A DNA stretch of 48,667 nucleotides, taken from positions 1-48,667 of the forward strand of contig CAKOIE010000006.1 in assembly GCA_934086395.1 (NCBI GenBank). Direction: 5' to 3'. This DNA is from an uncultured Bacilli bacterium. Its GTDB lineage: Bacteria > Bacillota_I > Bacilli_A > RF39 > UBA660. The position numbers were made by a program, and so were the translations under genes. Position 1 is the first letter of the stretch; the number at the start of each line of letters is the position of its first letter. Below are positions 1 through 7,529 of the stretch, in pieces. The notes under the pieces were generated by a model. The model searched no databases. It had not been told where the DNA came from and saw only the letters and a program-made list of their open reading frames with translations.

Positions 1-96
1 CTTTATATATTTCTTTATATATTTCTTTATATATTTCTTTATATATTTCTTTATATATTTCTTTATATATTTCTTTATATATTTCTTTAAATGTTT
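1..96. repeat. 12-bp tandem repeat
   Basis: Seven perfect copies of the unit CTTTATATATTT fill positions 1-84, followed by a degenerate eighth copy (CTTTAAATGTTT). The array touches the window edge, so more copies may lie to the left. No ORF crosses it. Confidence 0.95.
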
Positions 97-349
97 TTTT
101 AACTTTATATTCAGCGTTTAATTCATATATTCAATTGCTTTACTGGATGATGTAATAATGTTTTTGATTGATAATTATAATTTTTTCTTTTATTTATTTT
201 TTAGCATATTTAGAATTGAAAAATGAACTATCTATTTAAACTAAAATATTTAAAAACAATATTGATAATAGCTATAAAACTAAATATTTATTCATCCATA
301 TCACTAATATCCATTACTTTGATTAGAATTAGCAAATTATGGGGTTTTT
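97..349. other. AT-rich spacer, no supported gene
   Basis: Between the repeat and the kinase-like gene I see no ribosome-binding-site-supported ORF on either strand. A 63-codon plus-strand reading frame from 223 runs into the 3' end of the minus-strand gene and has no family features, so I treat it as chance. Confidence 0.5.
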
Positions 350-1084
350 CTATTTTAATTTCTTTTCTAGCTTATCTAAATTTGAAAAAGCATCTTCTAT
401 GCTATTGGGTTTAGTATAATATGATTTTAAGCCGATTCTTTTATTTACAAGATTAATCATTTTATAAAAATTATATAATGACTTAGTAAGAGCAACATTA
501 TCATCAAATTTAACTAAATCTGGTTCAAAATCAATTAATTGAACGTTTAGGGAATTATCAACTAAGAAATTTTTTGCATGTATATCAATATAAGCAATTC
601 CTTTACTTTGAAGTTCTGATATTATAATTAGACATTTTCGATATAATTCTAGTAATTCTTTAAGTGTAACTTCTTCTTTTATTTGATATAATTGACTAAA
701 TGTTTCATAATATGGAATTTTTTGACCTATAATTTTTCCATCTAAAGTAACTACACCTAGAGGAAAGGAAGTTTTTTCGATTCCTTTTTGAAAGGTTTGT
801 AATTTTGATATAAGTTTTTCATCTTGATATCCATTAAAATCCGGATCATAAAAGCATTTATAAATTCTTAAAGCAATAGATGGATCAAAAGAAGATTTAT
901 AAATATATACACCTTCATCATTTATATCCATACTACTTCGTTTAAAATTGTCATTTACTTCTCTTTCTGTTTCATTTACAATTGTACCAAGATTACCAAA
1001 AATATTGGACGATGTATAAGCTACTTCACTTATATTAGGATATAAAATACCATTTTTATCAATAAATTCATTTCTTATTTCCAT
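350..1084 (-). CDS. Protein-kinase-like / phosphotransferase-like protein
   Basis: A 244-aa protein. Near residues 165-190 it reads YIDIHAKNFLV then VQLIDFEP. This resembles the catalytic loop (HxDxxxxN) and the metal-binding DFG-like aspartate of the protein kinase / aminoglycoside phosphotransferase fold, although the usual HGD is IDIH and DFG is DFE. The N-terminal half has no clear P-loop. The start ATG is preceded by AAAAGGAG at 7-8 nt. It stands alone, downstream of sigK on the same strand. Substrate unknown; the fold assignment is inference from two motifs. Confidence 0.5.
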   Translation of the reverse strand: MEIRNEFIDKNGILYPNISEVAYTSSNIFGNLGTIVNETEREVNDNFKRSSMDINDEGVYIYKSSFDPSIALRIYKCFYDPDFNGYQDEKLISKLQTFQKGIEKTSFPLGVVTLDGKIIGQKIPYYETFSQLYQIKEEVTLKELLELYRKCLIIISELQSKGIAYIDIHAKNFLVDNSLNVQLIDFEPDLVKFDDNVALTKSLYNFYKMINLVNKRIGLKSYYTKPNSIEDAFSNLDKLEKKLK

Positions 1085-1134
1085 TTATAAATCTCCTTTT
1101 TAATAAACCATAATATAACATTTTTAGTAAATAA

Positions 1135-1842
1135 TTACAATGTTTTTTTGCCTTTTAAAAACTCTTTTAATATTTTACTTATCGCTCTTTTTTCAATTCT
1201 AGAAACATAACTTCTTGATATTTTCATTTTTTTAGCTATTTCTTTTTGAGTCATTTCTTTATTATTAAATAATCCATATCTTCTAATAATAATTTCTTTT
1301 TCACGTTTAGATAATTCATTAATATATTTATATAATAGTTCTATATTATCTTTCGTATTTAATTCTTCATTTATATCTTTATTTTCAATTTTGATAACAT
1401 CAATTAAATTTATCTCATTTCCATCTTTATCAAAGCCAACAGAATCATTTAAAGAAACATTGTTTAAATGCTTTTTATTGCTTCTTAAATGCATTAATAT
1501 TTCATTATCAATACAACGCGCTGCATATGTAGTTAGTTTTACTTTTTTATTTAATTTATATGAATCTATTGCTTTAACTAATCCGATGGTCCCGATTGAA
1601 ATCAAATCATCTTGATCATAAGTTGAATTTTCATATTTTTTAACAATGTGGGCAACTAACCTTAGGTTATGTTCGATAAGTTTACTTCTTGCTTCTTTAT
1701 CTCCCATAACCATTTGATTTAAGTATTTCTCTTCTTCTTTTTTATTTAATATACTAGGAAATACATTAACTGAATAAGAACCCGTAAAAAACATACAACT
1801 TTTTAATATTAATAATAAATAACTTAACAAATAAATCACCAA
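1135..1842 (-). CDS. sigK: RNA polymerase sporulation sigma factor sigma-K (pro-sigma-K)
   Basis: A 235-aa late mother-cell sigma factor. It matches Bacillus sigma-K throughout: core region LIEHNLRLVAHIVKKYE, DDLISIGTIGLVKAI, TYAARCIDNEILMHLR, and region 4.2 ISRSYVSRIEKRA. The first 22 or so residues are hydrophobic and look like the pro-sequence removed by SpoIVFB; by alignment with the Bacillus site before YVKNN, cleavage would fall between Ser22 and Tyr23 (GS|YSVNVFP). The gene is one ORF with no skin-type interruption. The start is uncertain: the longest frame begins at TTG, GTG follows at once, and another TTG at 1830 follows GGTGAT. A CATATAAT box just upstream resembles a sigma-E -10, without a convincing -35. 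Confidence 0.92.
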   Translation of the reverse strand: MVIYLLSYLLLILKSCMFFTGSYSVNVFPSILNKKEEEKYLNQMVMGDKEARSKLIEHNLRLVAHIVKKYENSTYDQDDLISIGTIGLVKAIDSYKLNKKVKLTTYAARCIDNEILMHLRSNKKHLNNVSLNDSVGFDKDGNEINLIDVIKIENKDINEELNTKDNIELLYKYINELSKREKEIIIRRYGLFNNKEMTQKEIAKKMKISRSYVSRIEKRAISKILKEFLKGKKTL

Positions 1843-1860
1843 TAAATTATATGCTTAACC

Positions 1861-1888
1861 AAAAGAAAAAACCTCTTGTAAGGGGTTA
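1861..1888 (-). terminator. Rho-independent terminator after divIVA
   Basis: On the minus strand AACCCCTT and AAGAGGTT form an 8-bp stem with one mismatch, followed by TTTTCTTTT. The divIVA stop codon lies in the stem. Confidence 0.7.
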
Positions 1889-2326
1889 TTGGTTGTCTTC
1901 CATATCTATTTTATCGATTTCATCAGCTAAATCCATTTGATTTTCTAATAAAATTTTAAGTTTTTTCTTAAACATAATTATATTTCTCTTTAGTCTAATG
2001 CTTTCAAGTTCAGTTTTTTCAGCTTGCATTAATGCTTCGTTAACAATGCGTGATGCATTTTTCTTAGCATCATTAATTAAATTGTCTGCTTCATCTTTAG
2101 CCAATTTTTTCATTTGATTAGCACTTTCTTCTGCCATTAAAATGGTTTTGTTTAAGGCTAATTCTAAATTATTATATTTATCAAGTGACTTTGAAAGTTC
2201 ATTTATTTCACTATCTTTTTGTTTAAGTTTAGTAAGCATTGATTCATATTCAGAAACTACCTCATTAACGAATTTATTAACTTCTTCTTTATTATATCCA
2301 TCTTTTGATGTGCTAAACTTTTCCAC
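1886..2326 (-). CDS. divIVA: Cell division / polar scaffold protein DivIVA
   Basis: A 146-aa, strongly charged coiled-coil protein. The N-terminus (FSTSKDGYNKEEVNKFVNEV) is the DivIVA membrane-binding domain, and the rest is heptad-rich helix. DivIVA proteins bind curved membrane at the septum and poles and recruit partners. The frame opens with GTG 11 nt after AAGGA. It lies 20 nt downstream of sepF, the usual Firmicute ylm-cluster order, and is probably cotranscribed with it. It is shorter than many DivIVAs and could be a divergent paralog such as GpsB, but it lacks the GpsB C-terminal domain. Confidence 0.85.
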   Translation of the reverse strand: MEKFSTSKDGYNKEEVNKFVNEVVSEYESMLTKLKQKDSEINELSKSLDKYNNLELALNKTILMAEESANQMKKLAKDEADNLINDAKKNASRIVNEALMQAEKTELESIRLKRNIIMFKKKLKILLENQMDLADEIDKIDMEDNQ

Positions 2327-2346
2327 CTTTTTTCACATCCTTATTA

Positions 2347-2745
2347 TTAGAAATCTATTTCATCCTCTACTTTTTTAGTTTTTTCATTTTCACTCATTTT
2401 ACCTTGAACTGAAACATTTTTAGGAGTACATAAATATATTCCATTACCTAATTTTTGTAAATCTCCTCCAATAGCGTAAATACAACCTGTTAGAAAATCT
2501 ATAATCCTTTTAGCTTGTTCACTAGTTACTCTTTTTAAATTTACAACTACACTGTTTCTTTTTTTTAAATGATCTGCTATTGTTTGGCTTTCTGAATATG
2601 CTCTAGGCTCTACTAGAATCATTTTACTACCACTATTTGCCTCTTCTTCTTTATAATTTTTTTCACTTATAGAATAAAACTCTTCTTCTACATTATTATC
2701 TCTTTCGGTTTCTTCCTTAAATAAATTACTTATTTTCAAGCCCAT
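2347..2745 (-). CDS. sepF: Cell division protein SepF
   Basis: A 132-aa protein. The N-terminal segment MGLKISNLF is an amphipathic membrane anchor typical of SepF, followed by an acidic linker and the SepF core: MILVEPRAYSE, VVVNLKRV, RIIDFLTGCIYAIGGDLQ, ending in a short beta strand (GIYLCTPKNV). SepF tethers FtsZ filaments to the membrane and aligns the division septum. A clear GAGGAGG site precedes the ATG. It is the first gene of a sepF-divIVA pair that ends in a terminator before sigK. Confidence 0.93.
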   Translation of the reverse strand: MGLKISNLFKEETERDNNVEEEFYSISEKNYKEEEANSGSKMILVEPRAYSESQTIADHLKKRNSVVVNLKRVTSEQAKRIIDFLTGCIYAIGGDLQKLGNGIYLCTPKNVSVQGKMSENEKTKKVEDEIDF

Positions 2746-2873
2746 AAATAATTCCTCCTCGTACTATACTAATATCTTATCATAAACTAAGTTTAAATTA
2801 AAGAACAATTTTTAGATTTTCTTATTTTTTTCATAATGTGTGTTTGGGAGTGTGTTTAGAAATTGTTTTGCAT

Positions 2874-2895
2874 TAAAAAAACCCATAAAATGGGC
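2874..2895 (-). terminator. Terminator of tRNA-Arg
   Basis: The minus strand reads CCCATTTTATGGG followed by seven T, a short GC-capped hairpin 15 nt beyond the tRNA CCA end. Confidence 0.75.
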
Positions 2896-2909
2896 ATAAA
2901 TTTCAAATA

Positions 2910-2986
2910 TGGTGTCTCCGGCGCGATTCGAACGCGCGACCGTACGCTTAGAAGGCGTATGCTCTATCCAGCTGAGCTACGGGGAC
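2910..2986 (-). tRNA. tRNA-Arg (anticodon TCT)
   Basis: A 77-nt cloverleaf with D-stem GCTC/GAGC, anticodon stem TACGC/GCGTA, anticodon loop CTTCTAA (anticodon TCT, reads AGA), T-stem GCGCG/CGCGC with loop TTCGAAT, discriminator A and an encoded CCA. The acceptor stem GTCCCCG/CGGAGAC has one C-A mismatch at pair 4-69; CGGGGAC or GTCTCCG would be fully paired. Confidence 0.97.
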
Positions 2987-3078
2987 ATATCTCATACGAA
3001 CAAGATAATTGTATAATATTTTTAGATATAAATCAAGAGCTTTTTTCAACAAAATTACACTCTTTTAACAAATAATTT

Positions 3079-3119
3079 TAAAAAAGTAAGCATTACTTAG
3101 CGTAAACACTTACTTTTTT
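3079..3119 (-). terminator. Terminator of rplU-prp-rpmA operon
   Basis: Perfect 11-bp inverted repeat (AAAAAAGTAAG / CTTACTTTTTT on the minus strand) around an 18-nt loop at the 3' end of rpmA. It overlaps the last codons of rpmA. Confidence 0.75.
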
Positions 3120-3377
3120 CTTATCTTTTCCTAATCTTTCATATTTTACTACACCATCAATTAGTGCATATAAAGTATGATCTTTACCCATTCCAACATT
3201 TGTTCCTGGATAGATTTTTGTACCTCTTTGGCGATAAATAATATTACCTGCTACACAAGTTTGTCCATCTCCTAATTTAGCACCTAATCTACGACCAACA
3301 GAATCTCTACCATTTTGAGTAGAACCTTGAGCCTTAACATGAGCAAAACGTTGAATGTTTAATTTAATAAATAACAT
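3093..3377 (-). CDS. rpmA: Large ribosomal subunit protein bL27 with Prp-cleaved N-terminus
   Basis: A 94-aa ribosomal protein L27 (AQGSTQNGRDS, RRLGAKLGDGQ, GNIIYRQRGTK, HTLYALIDG). L27 reaches into the peptidyl transferase centre. The sequence starts MLFIKLNIQRFAHVKAQGS: the LNIQRF|A segment matches the Firmicute LNLQFF|A extension that is removed by the Prp protease. The prp gene lies 2 nt upstream in the same operon, as in Bacillus. The terminator follows directly. Confidence 0.97.
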   Translation of the reverse strand: MLFIKLNIQRFAHVKAQGSTQNGRDSVGRRLGAKLGDGQTCVAGNIIYRQRGTKIYPGTNVGMGKDHTLYALIDGVVKYERLGKDKKKVSVYAK

Positions 3378-3379
3378 TT

Positions 3380-3673
3380 TTATTTCTCACTTTCTATTTT
3401 AATATTTTTTGGATAATCTTTTGCTAAATCTTTTAGCATTAATATTAAGTTGTTAAATAATTTTAAAGCATTTTCATCATCTAATATTTTAATTTCTATC
3501 ATATTAGAATCATCTTTATATAAAATAGAATTCTTATTTAAACTATATATACCATTAACTGTACAAGTTATCAAACTTGATACTGAAGCACATACAATAT
3601 CTTTACCATAATCATCATAATTAGCATGACCAGTAACTTTTAAAGAATTACTACTATAAACTACTTTAATCAT
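3380..3673 (-). CDS. prp: Ribosomal-processing cysteine protease Prp
   Basis: About 97 aa, YsxB/Prp family. It contains the conserved GHA (VTGHANYDDYGKDIVCASVS) with the catalytic His and Cys of the family. Prp cleaves the N-terminal extension of L27, which is encoded just downstream. The longest frame opens with TTG, but ATG at 3673 directly after the rplU stop gives MIKVVYSS, the normal start for the family. The position between rplU and rpmA is the conserved one. Confidence 0.93.
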   Translation of the reverse strand: MIKVVYSSNSLKVTGHANYDDYGKDIVCASVSSLITCTVNGIYSLNKNSILYKDDSNMIEIKILDDENALKLFNNLILMLKDLAKDYPKNIKIESEK

Positions 3674-3674
3674 A

Positions 3675-3974
3675 TTAACCAACTATAGATTTAACTACTA
3701 ATTTAGTATATGGTTGTCTATGTCCTTTAGTTAGACGATATTTCTTTTTAGGTCTATATTTAAACACTAAAATTTTCTTTTGTTTACCATGTTTAACTAC
3801 TTCACAAACAACTTTAGCTCCTTTAACATATGGAGTTCCAGTTTTTTCACCAACAGCAAGTACATCAGTAAAATCAATTGTAGAACCTGCTTCAGCATCT
3901 AATTTTTCTACAAAGATTTCGTCACCTTCAGCAACATAATATTGTTTACCACCTGTAACAAATATAGCTTTCAT
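3675..3974 (-). CDS. rplU: Large ribosomal subunit protein bL21
   Basis: Ribosomal protein L21, 99 aa: MKAIFVTGGKQYYVAEGDEI, then the basic C-terminus KYRPKKKYRLTKGHRQPYT. The start is placed at the ATG at 3974 because the earlier in-frame ATG overlaps the Shine-Dalgarno sequence GGGAGGAAA. First gene of rplU-prp-rpmA; a structured leader lies upstream. Confidence 0.97.
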   Translation of the reverse strand: MKAIFVTGGKQYYVAEGDEIFVEKLDAEAGSTIDFTDVLAVGEKTGTPYVKGAKVVCEVVKHGKQKKILVFKYRPKKKYRLTKGHRQPYTKLVVKSIVG

Positions 3975-3987
3975 TAATTTTCCTCCC

Positions 3988-4060
3988 ATCTTTTTTAGGA
4001 CTCGCCTTTAAGGTGTGTAAATACATCTTTTTACCTTTTCAGTGCGGTTTATAAATTAAT
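3988..4060 (-). promoter_or_regulatory. L21 ribosomal-protein leader (candidate)
   Basis: The minus-strand leader contains ACCGCACTGAAAAGG and, just before the ribosome binding site, AAGGCGAGTCCTAA. The spaced ACCGC and GCGAGTCC elements resemble my recollection of the Firmicute L21 leader upstream of rplU. This is pattern memory, not a covariance-model hit. Confidence 0.6.
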
Positions 4061-4132
4061 TACAAACATAGTTAATATAGCAAATATTTTCTTTTATGTC
4101 CATAATTTTTACTCAGTTTATAAAATTTTTAT

Positions 4133-4996
4133 CTATTTACTGGTATATTTTGGATTTAATTTTTGTATTTGTGGTAAAGTTAAGATTTTTTTAAAAGCAA
4201 CTTGTTCAATTTGTTGAACCCTTGCTTTACTAATTCCAAATTGTTTCGCAATAAATTCATGTGATCTTTGCTTGCCATCTATAAATCCAAAATGATACAT
4301 AAGAATTTGTTTGTTTCTATCACTAATAATTTTAGAATTAAAAATTAAATCTCTAATAGTTTCATTTAAAACTTTCTGTTCTACGGCTTCAATATAATCA
4401 ATATCTGAAGGAATTATATTAATTAATTCTTCTCCGTTTTCACCATTGAAAAGAACCATATCTAATGAAATTATTTCTTTTGATAATTGTTTATAATCAT
4501 CAATTTTATCTATAGGCAGCTGCAAACTTTTGGATATTTCATCATTAGTTGGAAAATAACCATTCGTGGAATAATACTCAAATATAAATTTTTTAATTTT
4601 TAAAACTTTATATGTTAATTTAACTGGTAATCTTAGCATTCTTAGCTCATTTGTAATACTTCCTAAAATAGTTTGCTTAATCCAAAACTTAGCATAAGTA
4701 CTAAAACATAAACCTCTTTTATAATCAAATCTATCAACAGCAATAATTAAACCAAGACACCCCATATCAAACAGTTCTGAAGCATCATAGCCAACTCCAA
4801 CATACTTATTTGCTATTGCAATAACTAGTGGTAAATTATGAAGTATTAACTTTTCTCTAGCAGCTTTACTGCCGGCTTCTAATTCTATAAAAAGTTTATA
4901 TTGTTCTTCTTTAGATAGGAGTCTAATATCATTCTCTTTTAAATAATTTGTAATAAATGAGATGCCACGATTATCAATCATATAATTATTTTTCAT
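4133..4996 (-). CDS. RpoD-like sigma factor paralog 4 (short form)
   Basis: A 287-aa sigma-70 family protein. Regions 1.2-2.4 are present (LLSKEEQYKLFIEL, NLPLVIAIANKYV, GCLGLIIAVDRFDYKRG, FSTYAKFWIKQTI), then region 3 and a region 4.2 helix-turn-helix (FIAKQFGISKARVQQIEQVAF). It lacks the roughly 100-residue N-terminal domain of its three neighbours. Region 2.4 (LRMLRLPVKL) and the recognition helix (SKARVQQIEQ) are the most diverged of the four from principal sigma (TRERIRQIEA). It starts 6 nt after paralog 3 and is likely cotranscribed. Alternative sigma of unknown regulon. Confidence 0.85.
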   Translation of the reverse strand: MKNNYMIDNRGISFITNYLKENDIRLLSKEEQYKLFIELEAGSKAAREKLILHNLPLVIAIANKYVGVGYDASELFDMGCLGLIIAVDRFDYKRGLCFSTYAKFWIKQTILGSITNELRMLRLPVKLTYKVLKIKKFIFEYYSTNGYFPTNDEISKSLQLPIDKIDDYKQLSKEIISLDMVLFNGENGEELINIIPSDIDYIEAVEQKVLNETIRDLIFNSKIISDRNKQILMYHFGFIDGKQRSHEFIAKQFGISKARVQQIEQVAFKKILTLPQIQKLNPKYTSK

Positions 4997-5002
4997 AAAA
5001 AC

Positions 5003-6001
5003 CTATTTAATCCTTTCACCATATATAAATCTTAAAGTTCGATTTTGACTTAATTTTTCTAAAGTTTTAGCTTCTATTTGTCTTACTCTTTCTCCAGTAA
5101 TTGCTAATTTATCCCCAAGTTCATCTAATGTATGCTTATTATCATCAATAAATCCATATCGATAAGCTAAAATCACTTTTTCTTTTTTGTTCAAATTGGA
5201 TTGATTAAAAATTATATTTTTAATTTGTTCATAAAATATTTTTTCTTCTTCATTATCAATATCGTTATTTGGATCCGAAATAAAGTTAATCATAGGTTCA
5301 TCAGACATTTCATCATTTTCGGGTTTTGCATAGTCTAAAGATATAATTGATTGAAGTAATATCAGTGATTCATTAATTTGTTCTTCTGTTAAATTTAAAG
5401 CTTCAGCTATACTATAAGAATCTGGAAAACTCATATTTTGTTCATAGTATTTGTTCATGAATACCTGTATTTTAGTTAGTCGTTCATGTAAATAGACTGG
5501 CACTCTAATTGTTCTACTATTTTTCGCAATATTTCTTGTTATATAATGAGTTATCCAAAATGATGCATAAGTAGCAAATGTAAATCCTAAACGGTAATCA
5601 TACTTTTCTGCTGCAACAGTTAATCCTTCATTTCCAGAAGATATTAAATCATCAAAGTCTACTCCGCGGCCAATATACTTTTTGGCAATTGAAACTACTA
5701 GACGCAAATTATATACTATTAATTTATTTCTTGCTTCTATATTTCCTTTTTCAATTAGATTACACAAGGCATTAACTTCATCTTTATTTAAAATCTTAGA
5801 AGGTAAACTATCATAGTATACATCTATACCATTAATTTCACCTTCATTATATGTTTTATCATTGGCTCTCATCTCAGGTATTTGAGAAATTAAGTTAAAA
5901 TTTCTAATAAAATCATAATATTTCATAAATTTTTTTATAAGTTTATTGTCAATACTATCGTAATCATTATTTAGGCAATAATTTCCTATAATTTTATACA
6001 A
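5003..6001 (-). CDS. RpoD-like sigma factor paralog 3 (main part of a frameshifted gene)
   Basis: A 332-aa sigma-70 family protein: YYDSLPSKILNKDEV (region 1.2), NLRLVVSIAKKYIGRG, DDLISSGNEGL, FATYASFWITHYITR, RTIRVPVYLHERL, and region 4.2 LGDKLAITGERVRQIEAKT. As annotated it would start at a TTG with no Shine-Dalgarno. The frame is open farther upstream (KNEIVFLLNTSDKLYKIIGNY), and those residues align with the N-terminal domains of paralogs 1 and 2. The missing first 50 codons sit upstream in another frame (6015-6185). From ATG 6185 to the stop is 1183 nt, one more than the 1182 nt of both intact paralogs. Confidence 0.85.
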   Translation of the reverse strand: MYKIIGNYCLNNDYDSIDNKLIKKFMKYYDFIRNFNLISQIPEMRANDKTYNEGEINGIDVYYDSLPSKILNKDEVNALCNLIEKGNIEARNKLIVYNLRLVVSIAKKYIGRGVDFDDLISSGNEGLTVAAEKYDYRLGFTFATYASFWITHYITRNIAKNSRTIRVPVYLHERLTKIQVFMNKYYEQNMSFPDSYSIAEALNLTEEQINESLILLQSIISLDYAKPENDEMSDEPMINFISDPNNDIDNEEEKIFYEQIKNIIFNQSNLNKKEKVILAYRYGFIDDNKHTLDELGDKLAITGERVRQIEAKTLEKLSQNRTLRFIYGERIK

Positions 6002-6014
6002 TTTGTCACTTGTA

Positions 6015-6185
6015 TTAAGTAAAAAAACAATTTCGTTTTTTACTTAAGTAAATATGATTTATATAAATATATTCCATAAGCTTATTAAAACTTGTTTCCA
6101 TGTCATTTTCTGATAAATAATAATTAATATATCTTTTTAGAAAATTTATCTTATAAGTATTAATTGCTTGTTTTTTTTCTTTCAT
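6015..6185 (-). pseudogene. N-terminal piece of sigma factor paralog 3, out of frame
   Basis: A 56-codon frame starting at ATG 6185, behind GGAGG (ATATGGAGGAAAAA) and a TATAAT box. Its helical sequence (NFLKRYINYYLSEND, NKLMEYIYINHIYLS) aligns with the N-termini of paralogs 1 (LKKFINDNFED, LEKLISFILENN) and 2 (EKLIDYININF, LLFLEFINNEN). Beyond a run of six A it leaves the sigma frame and stops in NCFFT, 13 nt before the annotated start of paralog 3. It is best read as the 5' end of that gene. Confidence 0.75.
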
Positions 6186-6230
6186 TTTTTCCTCCATATG
6201 TAATTGAGAACGATTATAAACGTTATGATT

Positions 6231-7412
6231 TTAGTAATTCCAATCTTGGTGTAATTTTTGCATTTTTGAACTTAAAGATAATTTCTTTAACGCTTTCTTT
6301 TCATGCTGATTAATGCATTGCTTGCTTACACCAAAAATGTTACCAATTTCCTCAAGACTATAACAAATTCCATCAATAAAACCATATCGATACATAATAA
6401 CTTTTCGTTCATTTGGAGACAAAATTGCCATTTCATCTACTAAACTCCTTATTTTACTTGCAAATATTTTATTTTCTATTTCAATTTCTAAAATATTATC
6501 ATCATCAATAAAATCAATTATTTCGCATTCGTCACTTGAATCACCATTATTTTTTACATAATCATTATAAGAAGATACACGATTGATATTAAATAACGCT
6601 TCATCAACTTCACTAGGTAGTAATTTTGATTCTAATGCAATTTGTACAACGTTTGGATTAGTACCATATTTGTTATAATAATTCGAAATAATTTTTCTTA
6701 CTTTCGCAATATTTTGGCTTACATTAACAGGAACTCTAATAATTCTTGATTCGTTGTCTATTGCTCTAATAATATAGTGTCTTATCCAGTATGTTGCATA
6801 TGTAGAGAATCTTATACCAACTCTATAGTTATATTTTTTGACTGCTTTAATTAATCCTTCGTTACCAGTTTGAATTAGATCTAAAAATTCTATTCCAAAA
6901 TTAGTATATTTTTTAGCTACTGGAATAACAAGTCTTAAATTATAATATATTAATTTATCAAAAGAACTTTTATCACCTTTTTCAATATTTTTGCATAAAT
7001 TAATTATCTCATCATAACTTAAGATTTTTGATGGCAATTGGTTTAAATATTGTTTAAGGGTTTCATCATATAATGTACCACTATCAGTTAGGCTATCATT
7101 ATTATGTTTTTTTGCTTCTTGTTCTACTTTTTGCACTTGTTCTATAAAATTTATACTTTTAATTGCTAACGTAATAAAACTTTTATCTTCGATTTTTAAT
7201 ATCTTTCGATTTTTTATAATATATTTTAACGTATTTCTAAGTGCTATACTATCATTTATTAAACATAGCATTTCTTCACTATTAATTATTATATTTTCAT
7301 TATTAATAAATTCTAAAAATAAAAGTATATTTTGATAATCGTTACCATCTATAAAATTTATATTTATATAATCTATTAACTTTTCTATCTTTATAGAATC
7401 AATATTATTCAT
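6231..7412 (-). CDS. RpoD-like sigma factor paralog 2
   Basis: A 393-aa sigma-70 family protein. The first ~120 residues are a helical domain shared with paralogs 1 and 3. Then come region 1.2 (YLNQLPSKILSYDEI), region 2 (NLRLVIPVAKKYTNFG, FLDLIQTGNEGLIKAV, FSTYATYWIRHYIIRAI), SRIIRVPVNV, and region 4.2 (IGNIFGVSKQCINQHEKKALKKL). The recognition helix has lost the Arg pair seen in TRERIRQIE, so its -35 preference may differ. GGGGG precedes the ATG, and it has its own strong promoter. Its length is identical to paralog 1. Confidence 0.88.
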   Translation of the reverse strand: MNNIDSIKIEKLIDYININFIDGNDYQNILLFLEFINNENIIINSEEMLCLINDSIALRNTLKYIIKNRKILKIEDKSFITLAIKSINFIEQVQKVEQEAKKHNNDSLTDSGTLYDETLKQYLNQLPSKILSYDEIINLCKNIEKGDKSSFDKLIYYNLRLVIPVAKKYTNFGIEFLDLIQTGNEGLIKAVKKYNYRVGIRFSTYATYWIRHYIIRAIDNESRIIRVPVNVSQNIAKVRKIISNYYNKYGTNPNVVQIALESKLLPSEVDEALFNINRVSSYNDYVKNNGDSSDECEIIDFIDDDNILEIEIENKIFASKIRSLVDEMAILSPNERKVIMYRYGFIDGICYSLEEIGNIFGVSKQCINQHEKKALKKLSLSSKMQKLHQDWNY

Positions 7413-7434
7413 AATTCCCCCTAAAAGTTCCTAT

Positions 7435-7463
7435 ATTGTACCATACATTAGTTGAATTTACAA
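7435..7463 (-). promoter_or_regulatory. Sigma-A-type promoter of sigma paralog 2
   Basis: Minus strand TTGTAA, 17-nt spacer, TACAAT, about 22 nt before the start codon. Confidence 0.75.
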
Positions 7464-7495
7464 GTGTTTTTATTATAAAAAAACGAACAAGTATT

Positions 7496-7527
7496 TGAAA
7501 AAAGATAACTATTAGTGTTATCTTTTA
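7496..7527 (-). terminator. Terminator of sigma paralog 1
   Basis: Minus strand AAAGATAAC and GTTATCTTT form a 9-bp stem around a 7-nt loop, followed by a T run. It separates paralog 1 from the promoter of paralog 2. Confidence 0.75.
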
Positions 7528-7529
7528 TA

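Noticed and set aside
1..96. CRISPR array
   Set aside because: The units are 12 bp with no unique spacers, so this is a simple tandem repeat. No other spaced repeats were seen in the window.
223..414. 63-codon plus-strand hydrophobic ORF near the left edge
   Set aside because: No ribosome binding site; it overlaps the 3' end of the kinase-like gene and is typical of AT-rich chance frames.
2863..3075. Plus-strand 70-codon ORF over the tRNA
   Set aside because: It is the complement of tRNA-Arg and its terminator; the GAIRTRDRTLRRRMLYPAELRG-like translation is a known false-ORF pattern.
6015..6050. Terminator between a small gene and sigma paralog 3
   Set aside because: The AAGTAAAAAAC hairpin lies inside the reconstructed coding sequence and is A-T only; the length match to the other paralogs favours a frameshifted gene.
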